Counted from the stretch's first letter, positions 53,392 to 62,925 are shown. The stretch is DNA of 64,000 bases from Campylobacter geochelonis (GCF_013201685.1 NZ_CP053844.1:434001-498000), one strand, 5' to 3'. Notes: generated from the letters alone by a model not told the origin. Translations and numbers: made by a program.

Positions 53392-54150
53392 ATGAAAAAA
53401 ATTATCTCACTTCTAGCAGTTGGCGCGTTGGTATCAAGTCTTAGCGCTCATGATTTATGGAGCAGTGCAAAAAATGGTTCTGTTTTAAAAGCAGATATGG
53501 TCTATGGACATCACTTCCCGCAACCAGAGGCGATAGCAAAGGATAGAGTTAAGCTTTTTGAGCCGATGAAAGTGGTTGGAGATGGGTATGAAGAAACGCT
53601 TACTCAAAAAGGAGAAAATGATTATCATTTTGAAGGGAAAGGGCTTAAAAAGGGAACTTATTTGGTCTTGTCAAACTATAAACCAACAGCGTGGATAGAG
53701 AAAAAAGATGGTAAATGGGAGATGGATAAAACTAGAAAAGATACGAGCGAGGAAGTCGTTTATTGTGGTGTTTCAACGATGAGTGGAAAGATGATTTTAG
53801 TGGTTGATAATGACAGTGGCGAGTTTGCAACCAAAGCACTTGGCAAAGGACTTGAGTTTACTCCGATGCAAAAAGCAAGCAAGATTAAAAAGGACGCTTT
53901 GGTTAAATTTAGACTTACAAACGATGGAAAACCTGTTAAAAAAGCTAGCGTTGTTGGAAGCTATGGCGGATATGCAAACAATGATTTAGCTCAAGCTTTT
54001 ACCGCTACGACTGATTTAAATGGTGAGTTTGAATTCCGCGCTTTAAAAAGTGGACTTTGGTATCTAAAAACTACTTTAAATACAGACAGTGGTGATAAAA
54101 ACTGCGAAACAATCAACCAAAAAGCTAGCATCACATTTGATGTAAAATAG
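53392..54150 (+). CDS. DUF4198 periplasmic protein, probably iron-regulated
   Basis: A 252-residue secreted protein: signal peptide ending at SLSA (about residue 19), then HDLW, the typical mature N terminus of DUF4198 proteins, and a GHHFP motif. The C-terminal half (about residues 165-250) has a beta-sandwich pattern (VKFRLTNDGKPVKKASVVGSY, then DLNGEFEFRALKSGLWYLK). DUF4198 proteins commonly accompany metal uptake (nickel, cobalt, iron). Here it is divergent from fbpABC with its own Fur box. A metal-related periplasmic role is a reasonable inference. Confidence 0.85.
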   Translation: MKKIISLLAVGALVSSLSAHDLWSSAKNGSVLKADMVYGHHFPQPEAIAKDRVKLFEPMKVVGDGYEETLTQKGENDYHFEGKGLKKGTYLVLSNYKPTAWIEKKDGKWEMDKTRKDTSEEVVYCGVSTMSGKMILVVDNDSGEFATKALGKGLEFTPMQKASKIKKDALVKFRLTNDGKPVKKASVVGSYGGYANNDLAQAFTATTDLNGEFEFRALKSGLWYLKTTLNTDSGDKNCETINQKASITFDVK

Positions 54151-54163
54151 CTTGAATTATGCT

Positions 54164-54194
54164 AAATTTAGCCACGAAATTTGTGGCTAAATTT
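54164..54194 (+). terminator. inverted repeat after the DUF4198 gene
   Basis: AAATTTAGCCAC (54164-54175) and GTGGCTAAATTT (54183-54194) form a perfect 12-bp stem with a seven-base loop, 14 bases after the stop codon. Both arms contain the AAATTTAGCC word. Confidence 0.65.
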
Positions 54195-54367
54195 GACTTT
54201 GCACTTAAACATAACTAAAATTTAGCTTTATTTTAGTTAAATTTAGATAAAATCACAGCTTCATTTCACACACACTAATCCTAAATTTGGTTGCGAAATA
54301 TCCGTTTTGTTAAGGAGTGTGGAGGAAAAAACTAAAATTTCAGGCACTAGCCTACAAGGAGAAACTC

Positions 54368-55159
54368 ATGGTAACAATGAGAGATTTATTAGAGTGTGGC
54401 GTTCACTTCGGACACCAAACACGCAGATGGAACCCAAAGATGAAAAAATTCATTTTTGGCGAGAGAAAAGGTATCTATATCATAGATTTACAAAAAACTA
54501 TTCGCTATTTCAGATATACATATAATGTAGTAAGAGACGCGGCAGCTGAGGGTAAAACAGTTCTTTTTGTTGGAACAAAAAAACAAGCTGGCCCAACTAT
54601 AAAAGAGTTTGCTGAGAAATGTGGTATGCCATATGTAAATCACAGATGGTTGGGCGGTATGCTTACAAACTTTGGAACTATTCGCCAGTCAATCAGAAAA
54701 CTTGAAGTTATCGAAGCTATGGAAGAGGACGGCTCAATCAACCTTTTAACTAAAAAAGAGGCATTGATGCTAAGACGCAAAAAAGAGAAGCTTGAGCTTT
54801 ATCTTGGCGGTATAAGAAATATCAAAACTCTACCAGATATGATGTTTATCATTGATGTTGTAAAAGAGAAAATTGCAGTTGCTGAAGCAAACAGACTTCA
54901 CATCCCAATCGTTGCACCACTAGATACAAACTGTGATCCAGATGTTGTTGATTTCCCAATTCCAGGAAATGATGATGCGATAAGAAGTGTTCAACTTTTC
55001 TGCCAAGAGATGGCTGAAGCGATTAACGAAGGAAAAGCACTAAGAGATCAAGATAGCGTTGAGGGAGATGAAAAAACTGCTCCAACTCAAGAAGAAAAAG
55101 ATGAAGTCGTAGCTGAAGCAATCAGCGAAGAGGACTTTGTAGCAACAGAGGAAGAATAA
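54368..55159 (+). CDS. rpsB: 30S ribosomal protein S2
   Basis: Ribosomal protein with the family start [22 protein letters not shown] and the conserved [19 protein letters not shown], and [13 protein letters not shown]. The C terminus is a long acidic tail (from about residue 230). I start at ATG 54368, seven bases after AAGGAG; a frame reaching 54317 adds a basic stretch without a binding site. The stop overlaps the tsf ATG by one base. Confidence 0.97.
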   Translation: MVTMRDLLECGVHFGHQTRRWNPKMKKFIFGERKGIYIIDLQKTIRYFRYTYNVVRDAAAEGKTVLFVGTKKQAGPTIKEFAEKCGMPYVNHRWLGGMLTNFGTIRQSIRKLEVIEAMEEDGSINLLTKKEALMLRRKKEKLELYLGGIRNIKTLPDMMFIIDVVKEKIAVAEANRLHIPIVAPLDTNCDPDVVDFPIPGNDDAIRSVQLFCQEMAEAINEGKALRDQDSVEGDEKTAPTQEEKDEVVAEAISEEDFVATEEE

Positions 55160-56211
55160 TGGAAATATCAGCAGCAATGGTTAAAGAACTGCGCGAATCA
55201 ACTGGCGCAGGTATGATGGATTGTAAAAAAGCTCTTGTTGAAACAGATGGAGATATGCAAAAAGCGGTTGATCTTTTAAGAGAAAAAGGTCTAGGCAAAG
55301 CAGCTAAAAAGGCTGATAGATTAGCAAGCGAAGGTTTAGTTGGTCTAGTTATAAATGATGATAATACTAAAGCAACTGTTGTTGAGATTAACTCTGAGAC
55401 CGACTTTGTTGCTAAAAATGATAAATTTATAAATTTAGTAAATGACACAGTAGCTCAAATTCAAAACAATGATATAAAATGTTTAGATTGTTTGCAATCA
55501 AGCACGATAAATGGCGAAAAATTTGAAGATTTCTTAAAATCACAAATCGCAACAATCGGTGAAAATATAGTTGTTAGAAGATTTGCAACTGTCGAAGATG
55601 ACGCAGTTAGCGGATATATCCACTCAAATGGTCGCGTTGCTGTTATAATCGCTGCTAAATTTGGCAAAGCTGATAAGACAAAAGTTGTTGAGTTTTTGCG
55701 CCAACTTTGTATGCACGCAGCTGCGATGAAACCAAGCGTTATAAGCTATAAAGATTTGGATTTAGAGTTTGTAGAAAAAGAGTTTTTAGCGCTTAAAGGT
55801 GAGCTTGAAAAAGAGAATGAAGAGCTTGTTCGTCTTGGCAAACCACTTCATCATATACCTGAGTTTGCAAGTAGACTTCAATTAAGTGATGATGTAGTAG
55901 CAAAAGCAACAGAAAAAATCAAAGAAGAGCTAAAAGCAGAGGGCAAACCAGAGAAAATTTGGGATAGAATTCTACCTGGTAAAGTTGATAGATTCTTCGC
56001 TGATAACACAGTATTAGATCAACGACTTACACTTTTAGGTCAATTTTATGTACTGGATGATAAAAAAACTGTCGAGCAAATTATCGAAGAAAAGAGCAAA
56101 GAGCTTGGCGATACAATCACTTTAACTTCTTATGTTAGATTTGAAGTTGGAGAGGGTTTAGAGAAAAAAGTTGATGACTTTGCAGCAGAAGTTGCAGCAC
56201 AAATCGGCTAA
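55159..56211 (+). CDS. tsf: elongation factor Ts
   Basis: Nucleotide exchange factor for EF-Tu. The N-terminal LRESTGAGMMDCKKAL and the core motif SETDFVAKND are typical. At 350 residues it is longer than E. coli EF-Ts (about 283) because of extra sequence in the second half, as in other Campylobacter. It is translationally coupled to rpsB and followed after two bases by an ABC ATPase gene. Confidence 0.97.
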   Translation: MEISAAMVKELRESTGAGMMDCKKALVETDGDMQKAVDLLREKGLGKAAKKADRLASEGLVGLVINDDNTKATVVEINSETDFVAKNDKFINLVNDTVAQIQNNDIKCLDCLQSSTINGEKFEDFLKSQIATIGENIVVRRFATVEDDAVSGYIHSNGRVAVIIAAKFGKADKTKVVEFLRQLCMHAAAMKPSVISYKDLDLEFVEKEFLALKGELEKENEELVRLGKPLHHIPEFASRLQLSDDVVAKATEKIKEELKAEGKPEKIWDRILPGKVDRFFADNTVLDQRLTLLGQFYVLDDKKTVEQIIEEKSKELGDTITLTSYVRFEVGEGLEKKVDDFAAEVAAQIG

Positions 56212-56213
56212 AA

Positions 56214-56858
56214 ATGCAACTCCTAAAGGGCGTAAATTTAGCTCACGCGTATGATTATACGCTCTTTGAGGATTTAAATTTTTCTATCTCACAGCAAGAA
56301 TCTGCCGCGATTTTAGGCGTTTCTGGCTGTGGGAAATCTACACTTTTACATATCTTATGTACACTTTTAAAGCCAAATTCGGGCGAAGTTTTTTACAAAG
56401 AAAAATCGATTTATAGTCTAGATAGCGACAAAAAACTTGAGATTAGAAGATTTGACTTTGGTATAATTTTTCAATCTCACTATCTTTTTAAAGGCTTTTC
56501 AGCTTATGAAAACATCGAACTTGCAACACTTTTATCAAAACAAAAAATCGATGATGAAATTTTAGAAAAACTTAAAATTCAAGATGTGTTAAAACAAAAA
56601 GTAGGTGAGCTAAGTGGTGGACAGCAACAAAGAGTTAGTATAGCAAGAGTGCTTAGTAAAAAGCCGCGTATAATTTTTGCTGATGAGCCAACTGGAAATT
56701 TAGATAAAAATACGGCAAATGAAGTTATGGATGTGCTTTTCGAATATGTTAAAAACAACAACGCTGCACTTATTTTAGTAACGCACGATGAAAAACTAGC
56801 TTCTGTTTGTTCAAGTGTTTATAGATTAGAAAACAAAATTTTACATAAAATTTCATAA
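56214..56858 (+). CDS. LolD/FtsE-like ABC transporter ATP-binding protein
   Basis: A 214-residue ATPase: Walker A GVSGCGKST, Q-loop IFQSHYLFKGFSAYEN, signature LSGGQQQRVSIARVL, Walker B IIFADEPTGNLD and switch VTHDEKLAS. The 'DEPTGNLD' form is typical of the LolD/MacB/FtsE branch. C. jejuni has the same gene after tsf. No permease is beside it, so its partner is elsewhere. In C. jejuni fliR follows; here the acidic protein follows directly. Confidence 0.82.
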   Translation: MQLLKGVNLAHAYDYTLFEDLNFSISQQESAAILGVSGCGKSTLLHILCTLLKPNSGEVFYKEKSIYSLDSDKKLEIRRFDFGIIFQSHYLFKGFSAYENIELATLLSKQKIDDEILEKLKIQDVLKQKVGELSGGQQQRVSIARVLSKKPRIIFADEPTGNLDKNTANEVMDVLFEYVKNNNAALILVTHDEKLASVCSSVYRLENKILHKIS

Positions 56859-56947
56859 AAATAGCATATTTTTTAAGCAACTAAGCAACTAATAATCAAA
56901 TTTATCATAAAATAGGCGTTAATTTTATATAAAAAGGAAGCTATAAG

Positions 56948-57940
56948 ATGAAAGTTTTTTTGGACAACAAAAACCAGGCTATATCAAACATAGTAGCCAC
57001 GTGTTGCGAAAGAGTAAGTTGCGATTTGGTAGAGGATTATAGCTATGATCTTTTAATTAAAGAGTGTGAAAGTCTTGAGGATATATCTGGCGTTGATAAA
57101 GACAAAACGATTTTTTTACTTCCACGAGATATTTTTAGTCAAGCAGATGTTAAAAATAAAATTTTAAAACCATTTTTACCGACAGAACTAATCGAATTTT
57201 TAAAAGAATTTTCTGATAAATTTGATAAAAAAGAGTTCATAAATGAAAAAAATCTCGAAGATATAAGCAGTATAAGCAACATCGTCAAAGAGATAGATGA
57301 TATGGATTTAGATGAGTTAGATGAGCTAGATGAGAGTGCTGACTTGCTTGATGATGAGTTTGAAGTAGAAAAACAAGAAGAAGAGCATGCTTTAGATGAG
57401 AATAGCTCTATAGAGGAGCTAGCAACTAGCATGAGCGAAGATGAGATAGATAAAATTTTAAATCTTGATGAAGAAGAGCTAGATTTAGATTTACAAAAAG
57501 ATGAAGATTTAGATGATATAGATAAGCTTTTAGAACTTTCAAATGAAGATGATGCTTTAAATATCGAAGATATTTCTATAAGCGAGTTTGCTGGTATTGA
57601 TGATGAGTTAAAACCAGTTGAGCTAGCAAAACTTGATGATGAAGAAAGCAAGCCTCAAAGCGATGAGGGCTACGAAAAAACAGATAATAAAGAAGAGCCT
57701 AAAGAAGAGCTCGCGATAGAAAGCATTGATGAGTTTGTTGAAGTTGAAGATGATAAAGAAGATAAGCAAGGTGAAATTAGCACTATTAAAGAGTGCGAAA
57801 AAACTAAATGCGATGTGGAAGATGAACTAAAAGATGAGATAGCAAAAAGTATCGAAAACGCCTTGAATAACGGGAAGCTAAAAGATGTTTTAAAAGATAT
57901 GAAGCTAAACATATCCGTCTCTTTTGAGGATAAAGAGTAA
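56948..57940 (+). CDS. highly acidic protein of unknown function
   Basis: A 330-residue protein in which the first 100 residues look globular. The middle (about 100-280) is almost entirely Asp, Glu, Leu, Ser and Ile, with near-repeats such as MDLDELDELDESADLLDDEF and LDEEELDLDLQKDEDLDDID. The C terminus (about 295-330) is an amphipathic basic helix. C. jejuni has a highly acidic protein in the same place before gmk. No enzyme motif is seen. It may be a disordered scaffold. Its stop overlaps the gmk start. Confidence 0.75.
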   Translation: MKVFLDNKNQAISNIVATCCERVSCDLVEDYSYDLLIKECESLEDISGVDKDKTIFLLPRDIFSQADVKNKILKPFLPTELIEFLKEFSDKFDKKEFINEKNLEDISSISNIVKEIDDMDLDELDELDESADLLDDEFEVEKQEEEHALDENSSIEELATSMSEDEIDKILNLDEEELDLDLQKDEDLDDIDKLLELSNEDDALNIEDISISEFAGIDDELKPVELAKLDDEESKPQSDEGYEKTDNKEEPKEELAIESIDEFVEVEDDKEDKQGEISTIKECEKTKCDVEDELKDEIAKSIENALNNGKLKDVLKDMKLNISVSFEDKE

Positions 57941-58551
57941 TGACAAAAGGGCAAATCCTAGTCATTTCTGGACCTAGTGGAAGCGGGAAAAGCACACTTG
58001 TTAATAGGCTTATGCAAGAAGAGAGCGATATATATTTTTCCATTTCAAGCACCACAAGAGCTATTCGAGATGGCGAAAAAGATGGAGTAAACTACCATTA
58101 TATCAGCGTTGATGAGTTTAAAGATGGGATTTTAAATGATGAGTTTTTAGAGTGGGCTATGGTACATAAAAACTACTATGGAACTTCTATAAAACCAGTT
58201 TTAGAAGCACTTGAAAGTGGAAAAACTGTAATTTTTGATATAGATGTTCAAGGCTTTAACATCGTAAAAGATAAATTTAAAGATGAAATAACATCTGTTT
58301 TTATAACCACAACAAACTGCGTCGAGCTAAGAAATCGTTTGGTAAACAGAGCAACTGATGAGCCAAAAGTTATAGAAAGACGCATAATGAACGCTATTGG
58401 GGAGATGGAGCATATAAAAGCGTATGATTATTTTTTGATAAATGATGATTTAGAAAAGTCATATCGTGGATTTAAGGCGATTTATGAGTCAATGAAATTT
58501 AAAACAGCGAGCATAAATTTAAGAGATGTTATTGAAAGTTGGATAAACTAA
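57940..58551 (+). CDS. gmk: guanylate kinase
   Basis: Phosphorylates GMP to GDP. The 203-residue protein has the P-loop ISGPSGSGKSTL, the GMP-binding SSTTRAIRDGEKDGVNYHYIS and the VFDIDVQG-type segment IFDIDVQGFNIVK. The start ATG overlaps the stop of the acidic gene (TAATG). Confidence 0.96.
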   Translation: MTKGQILVISGPSGSGKSTLVNRLMQEESDIYFSISSTTRAIRDGEKDGVNYHYISVDEFKDGILNDEFLEWAMVHKNYYGTSIKPVLEALESGKTVIFDIDVQGFNIVKDKFKDEITSVFITTTNCVELRNRLVNRATDEPKVIERRIMNAIGEMEHIKAYDYFLINDDLEKSYRGFKAIYESMKFKTASINLRDVIESWIN

Positions 58552-58574
58552 CTAAAAACTACGAAAGGTAAAAT

Positions 58575-58802
58575 ATGGGAAGTATGAGTGTTTCACACTG
58601 GTTGATTGTTTTGGTGATTATCGTTTTATTGTTTGGAGCTAAAAAGATTCCTGAACTTGCAAAAGGTTTAGGTAAAGGTATAAAAACCTTTAAAAAAGAG
58701 ATGGAAAATGATGAAGATGAGGTTGTCGAAAAAGTTGAGAAAAAAGAGACTAAGGCTAAAGATGCTATCGATGCAACCGTAGAAGAGACTAAAAAAGCAT
58801 AG
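58575..58802 (+). CDS. tatA: Sec-independent translocase component TatA
   Basis: A 75-residue protein with one N-terminal membrane segment (about residues 8-22) and the family motif [25 protein letters not shown], an amphipathic helix, then a charged tail. TatA forms the pore for folded, twin-arginine proteins such as the Rieske protein PetA encoded in this window. It lies between gmk and argS as in C. jejuni. Confidence 0.94.
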   Translation: MGSMSVSHWLIVLVIIVLLFGAKKIPELAKGLGKGIKTFKKEMENDEDEVVEKVEKKETKAKDAIDATVEETKKA

Positions 58803-58805
58803 ACC

Positions 58806-60416
58806 TTGAAAGAGATAATAAAAGAAGAAATTTATAAGGCTTTAGGACAAAATGTAGTCCTAGAAAAGCCTAAAGATAGAGGGTTGGCACACTACGCTAC
58901 CCCTTATGCTTTCAGTTTGGCAAAAGAGCTTAAAAAATCACCAAAAATCATAGCAGATGAGTTAGCGCTTAAATTTAGTGATAGTAAAATTTTAGAAGTT
59001 TCGGCGCTAAATGGGTATATAAATTTTAGAGTTAAGGGAGAATTTTTAGATAAAATTTCATCACGCTCTTTAAAAAATGCAGATAAATTTGCAACTTCAA
59101 AGCCAAAAAACAGCTCAACTTTAATCGAATACGTTAGCGCAAATCCAACTGGCCCACTTCACATAGGACACGTTAGAGGCGCGGTTTATGGCGATACTTT
59201 AGCGCGCGTTGGAAGACATATCGGAGAAAATATCACAACTGAATACTATATAAATGACGCTGGAAATCAGATAGATTTATTAGGAATTTCTATATATTTA
59301 GTCGGTCGTGAAAAGCTTTTAGGCTTAGAAGTAGAGTATCCTGAGAGTTTTTATAGGGGCGAGTATATCGAGGACTTGGCTAAAGAAGCTTTAGATGAGT
59401 TTGGCGAAGATATTTTTAAAGATGAAAAAAGCTGCTCTAAGCTTAGTGTTTGGGGTAAAGATAAGATGATAAAAGTCATCCAAAAAAACCTATCTGACGC
59501 ACACATTAGCATAGATAACTGGGTGAGTGAGAAAAGTCTTTATAATAAGCTTGAAAGCACTGTAGCAAAGCTAAAAAAGTGCGGTGGATTATACGAAAAA
59601 GATGGCAAAATTTGGATAAACTCAAGTGCTGTTGGCGATGAAAAAGATAGGGTTGTCATAAGAGAAGATACTAGACCTACATATCTAGCTGGTGATATAG
59701 TCTACCATGATGATAAATTTAGCAGAGGTTTTGATAGATATATAAACATCTGGGGAGCAGACCATCACGGATATATCGCTAGAATGAAGGCTAGCATACA
59801 TTTTTTGGGTTATGATGAGAGCCGATTAGAGGTGATTTTAGCCCAAATGGTAAGCTTGCTTAAAAACGGCGAAACATTTAAAATGAGTAAAAGAGCTGGG
59901 AATTTTATCTTGATGAGTGATGTGCTTGAAGAGATTGGAAGTGATGCTTTAAGACTTATTTTTATAAGCAAAAAGTGCGACACTTCGCTTGAATTTGATG
60001 TAGATGAACTTAAGGTTGAAGATAGCTCAAACCCTATCTTTTACATAAATTATGCTCATGCAAGAGTCAATCAAGTCTTTGGCAAGGCTGGTAAAAAAGT
60101 TGATGATGTTTTGGATGCAAATTTAGACGATTTAAACGAAGAGGCAAAAAATTTGCTTTTTGAAGCGCTGATTTTAAATGAAATTTTAGAAGATGCTTTT
60201 TATAGCAGACAGCTTCAAAAAATCCCTGATTATCTAAAGAGCCTAAGTGCAAGTTTTCATAAATTTTATAATGAAAACAGAGTTGTTGGAAGCCAAAACG
60301 AAGATGCGCTCTTAAAGCTTTTTGCTGTTGTTGCGCTAAGTATCAAAACAGCACTTAAAGTGATTGGCATAGAGGCAAAAAGTAAAATGGTAAGAAAAAG
60401 CGAAATAGAGGAATAA
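58806..60416 (+). CDS. argS: arginyl-tRNA synthetase
   Basis: A 536-residue class I synthetase. Signature motifs are HIGHVRGAVYGDTLARVG (HIGH) and FKMSKRAG (KMSKS equivalent), with the N-terminal ArgS-specific domain before them and the anticodon-binding helical domain (about residues 410-536) at the end. It begins with a TTG (58806) three bases after tatA; the reading gives the expected MKEIIKEEIYKALG N terminus. Confidence 0.96.
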   Translation: MKEIIKEEIYKALGQNVVLEKPKDRGLAHYATPYAFSLAKELKKSPKIIADELALKFSDSKILEVSALNGYINFRVKGEFLDKISSRSLKNADKFATSKPKNSSTLIEYVSANPTGPLHIGHVRGAVYGDTLARVGRHIGENITTEYYINDAGNQIDLLGISIYLVGREKLLGLEVEYPESFYRGEYIEDLAKEALDEFGEDIFKDEKSCSKLSVWGKDKMIKVIQKNLSDAHISIDNWVSEKSLYNKLESTVAKLKKCGGLYEKDGKIWINSSAVGDEKDRVVIREDTRPTYLAGDIVYHDDKFSRGFDRYINIWGADHHGYIARMKASIHFLGYDESRLEVILAQMVSLLKNGETFKMSKRAGNFILMSDVLEEIGSDALRLIFISKKCDTSLEFDVDELKVEDSSNPIFYINYAHARVNQVFGKAGKKVDDVLDANLDDLNEEAKNLLFEALILNEILEDAFYSRQLQKIPDYLKSLSASFHKFYNENRVVGSQNEDALLKLFAVVALSIKTALKVIGIEAKSKMVRKSEIEE

Positions 60417-60417
60417 A

Positions 60418-60660
60418 ATGCAAGAAAAAAGAGCGCAAATAGAACAAGAGATAAGAAATTTACTCGCCGCAAGAGATGAGTTTTTCAAATTTCTTGATGC
60501 AAACGTCCCTAAAAAGGCAAATACAGATGTTTTTGATTTTGATAAATGTAAAGATAAAAGCCTAAAAGAGGCATATGCAAAATTTTACGCTTACGACTAT
60601 GCTACAAGAAAACTTTTACCACATATTTATAGTGCGTATGATTTAAAATTTAATGTTTAA
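60418..60660 (+). CDS. hypothetical protein
   Basis: An 80-residue protein, one base after argS. It begins with a charged helix (KRAQIEQEIRNLLAARDEFFKF) and ends in a Tyr/Ala-rich segment (AYAKFYAYDYATRKLLPHIYS). No motif, signal or membrane segment. The end overlaps the DUF4139 gene by eight bases, so it belongs to the argS operon. I do not recognise it. Confidence 0.6.
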   Translation: MQEKRAQIEQEIRNLLAARDEFFKFLDANVPKKANTDVFDFDKCKDKSLKEAYAKFYAYDYATRKLLPHIYSAYDLKFNV

Positions 60661-62050
60661 ATGGAGCTTGGTTGTGAAATTTTTTATCTTGTTATTTTTC
60701 GCCGTTTTTGCCTTTGGAAAAAGCGGCATTGACTTTTATACAAATGTTGCTATTTTAGAAAAAAGCGTGGTTACAAAAGATGCAAAAGCCGTTTTTAGTG
60801 TCCCATTTGATATAAAAGAGCAAGATATTTTAGTAGATTCAAACTGTAGTATCACAAGCACGGGCTTTGATAATTATAAACAGATACAAAGCCCGCTAGA
60901 AGCGCAAAAAGAGAGTCTAAACAACAGGCTTTTAGCGCTTCAAGATAGCTATAATATCATAAAAAATTCTAAGCTAAACCAAAACCAACCGCGCGAATTT
61001 GATAAAATTTCTGGAATTTTAGATAAAAATTTAAACGAGCAAAACCAAATTTCAAAAGAGTTAGGCACGTTAAATTTTGTTACAACTTCGCCTGCTTATA
61101 AAAAAGATTTTGTAGTGAAAACCGCTTGTAAAAAAGCTACTGTTGGCATTAGATACTCGTTATCAACAACCATAAAGCCGCTTTTAAAAAACACAATAAG
61201 GGCAAATTTGGAAAAAAATAGCGTTGAAATTTTACAAGAGGTGATTTTATCAAATTTAGATGAAGATTTAAAAAATGCAACGGTTAGATTTTTCCCATAT
61301 GCGACAAATCAAAACCAAAAACCAGGCAACTTTAGTCCGATTTATCTACATAAAGAAGAGCCTAAAAAAGTCTTAGATGCGCCTTCTACTATGGTTCAAA
61401 CTCCAGCTGTCGTTGAAAACATTCAGCCAAAACAAACTCCAGTTCCAGCCACAAATAATAATGATCAACCTTTACATAACTTTAAATTTTGGCAAATCGA
61501 TAGGTTGGATTTAAAAGCAAAAAATGATAATAAAATCACCATAAACAAACAAATTTTAGATGCAAATTTTAGCAGTTACATAGATGGGTATGGAACTAGC
61601 AAGGCTTACATTATGGCTAGAGTTTTGCCTAAATTTGATATCCAAGCAGCAAACACAAACTACTATCTAAACTCACGATTTGTATTAAATGCATACGCTG
61701 CAAAAGGTGTGAAAAATACAGCGGTGGATATATTTTTTGGAGCTGATAACTTGATAGAAGTTAGAAAAAATATAAGCGATATAGTTATTAACGATACTCC
61801 TGCTATAGGAAGCGAGACAGCTAAAAACATATGGGAATATGGTGTTAAAAATGGTTCGAATAAAACAGAAAATATAATTTTTGTCGAGAGAATTCCGATA
61901 AGCAATAGCGATGAAATAGTGGTTAAAAAGCTAGGTGATATAGAGCAAAATGCCGATTCGCAAGGAAAAGTCGAGTATAAATTCGCCCTCGAGCCAAAAC
62001 AAGAGAAGGTGTTTAAATTCGGCTATACAGTTTCAAAACCGATAAAATAA
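60653..62050 (+). CDS. DUF4139-domain protein, probably secreted
   Basis: A 465-residue protein with an N-terminal signal peptide or anchor. It has a DUF4140-like beta region (about residues 25-60), a coiled-coil stretch (about 80-140), and a Pro/Thr/Gln-rich linker near residues 240-275. The C-terminal DUF4139 beta-sandwich ends in FVERIPISNSDEIVVKKLGDI and the segment containing KFALEPKQEKVFKFGYTVSKP. Such proteins are found in the periplasm or on the surface of many bacteria without a known function. Confidence 0.75.
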   Translation: MFKWSLVVKFFILLFFAVFAFGKSGIDFYTNVAILEKSVVTKDAKAVFSVPFDIKEQDILVDSNCSITSTGFDNYKQIQSPLEAQKESLNNRLLALQDSYNIIKNSKLNQNQPREFDKISGILDKNLNEQNQISKELGTLNFVTTSPAYKKDFVVKTACKKATVGIRYSLSTTIKPLLKNTIRANLEKNSVEILQEVILSNLDEDLKNATVRFFPYATNQNQKPGNFSPIYLHKEEPKKVLDAPSTMVQTPAVVENIQPKQTPVPATNNNDQPLHNFKFWQIDRLDLKAKNDNKITINKQILDANFSSYIDGYGTSKAYIMARVLPKFDIQAANTNYYLNSRFVLNAYAAKGVKNTAVDIFFGADNLIEVRKNISDIVINDTPAIGSETAKNIWEYGVKNGSNKTENIIFVERIPISNSDEIVVKKLGDIEQNADSQGKVEYKFALEPKQEKVFKFGYTVSKPIK

Positions 62051-62550
62051 ATTTAAGTTTATTAGATTAAATTTATGATGCTAAATTTTATTGAGTGGAT
62101 TTTTGTCTATTAAATTATTCAGAATTTTTATTAAACTAGTTGGTAGATGTGTTTGCTAATTTGTCTATTTTTATTAATGAGTTTAGTCTGCGGTTATAAG
62201 CAGGTTTTGCATATCTTTTTACTGAGAGTTAAAAAATTTATTGATTTTATACTTTGCGTTAAAAGTTTTAATAAATTTTAAAATAGTTCATAAAACTGTT
62301 GGCAAATATTTTGTATTTTTATAGTTTTATATTTTTGTTGGTAAGCATTATTTAAAGTTATAAAACTAATAAATCTTTTTTGCTAGAATTGTATAAAAAA
62401 GTGCAAAATTAACAAGTAATGTCTTGAGCAGTTATATATACCTTTTTAACAGCAATCAAAATTTGCTAACTTCAAATTTTTTTGCAAGAAACTTTAATGT
62501 AAAATTTAAAAATGTCTTAAAAAACAAATAAAATATAAGTCAAATTTAGT
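62051..62550. other. AT-rich intergenic region between converging genes
   Basis: Nothing recognisable: no gene, tRNA or strong hairpin. Confidence 0.4.
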
Positions 62551-62925
62551 CTATATTTTTATAGCTTTTTCAAAGATAGCAGTATCTGCGCCTAAATTCG
62601 CCACATCGCGTAGCTGTTTTTCATCGTTTATTATACAAGCTATTTTACTATCAAAGAGATAGAATTCGCTAAGCTTAACCGCTTTTTTTACTAAATTTAA
62701 GTTGTTTAAATGCGTTATTATAAATTTAGCTCCTAAAGCATTTGCTAGTAAAATGTGGTTTTCATCGCTTGCTATAACGCTAAAAGTTTTTTTAAATTCA
62801 AGCGCACTAGCTATAAAATTTTCATCATATGAAAACAGCAAATTATCAAATTTTACTATATCATCAAGCTTAATAACTTTATAAAAATACTCAAATTCAA
62901 TCAAATCATACCCGATAATTTGCAT
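62551..62925 (-). CDS. hypothetical protein
   Basis: A 124-residue cytosolic-looking protein of alternating short strands and helices (FYKVIKLDDIVKFDNLLFSY, NHILLANALGAKFIITHLNN, KIACIINDEKQLRDVANLGAD). The pattern is that of a small alpha/beta domain, but I cannot name a family. It is last in the ribA-rsmG operon, three bases after the preceding gene. Confidence 0.6.
   Translation of the reverse strand: MQIIGYDLIEFEYFYKVIKLDDIVKFDNLLFSYDENFIASALEFKKTFSVIASDENHILLANALGAKFIITHLNNLNLVKKAVKLSEFYLFDSKIACIINDEKQLRDVANLGADTAIFEKAIKI

Noticed and set aside
57139-57651. Serine-rich antisense frame opposite the acidic protein
   Set aside because: GAT/GAA/GAG codons read backwards give Ser/Phe/Leu runs automatically.
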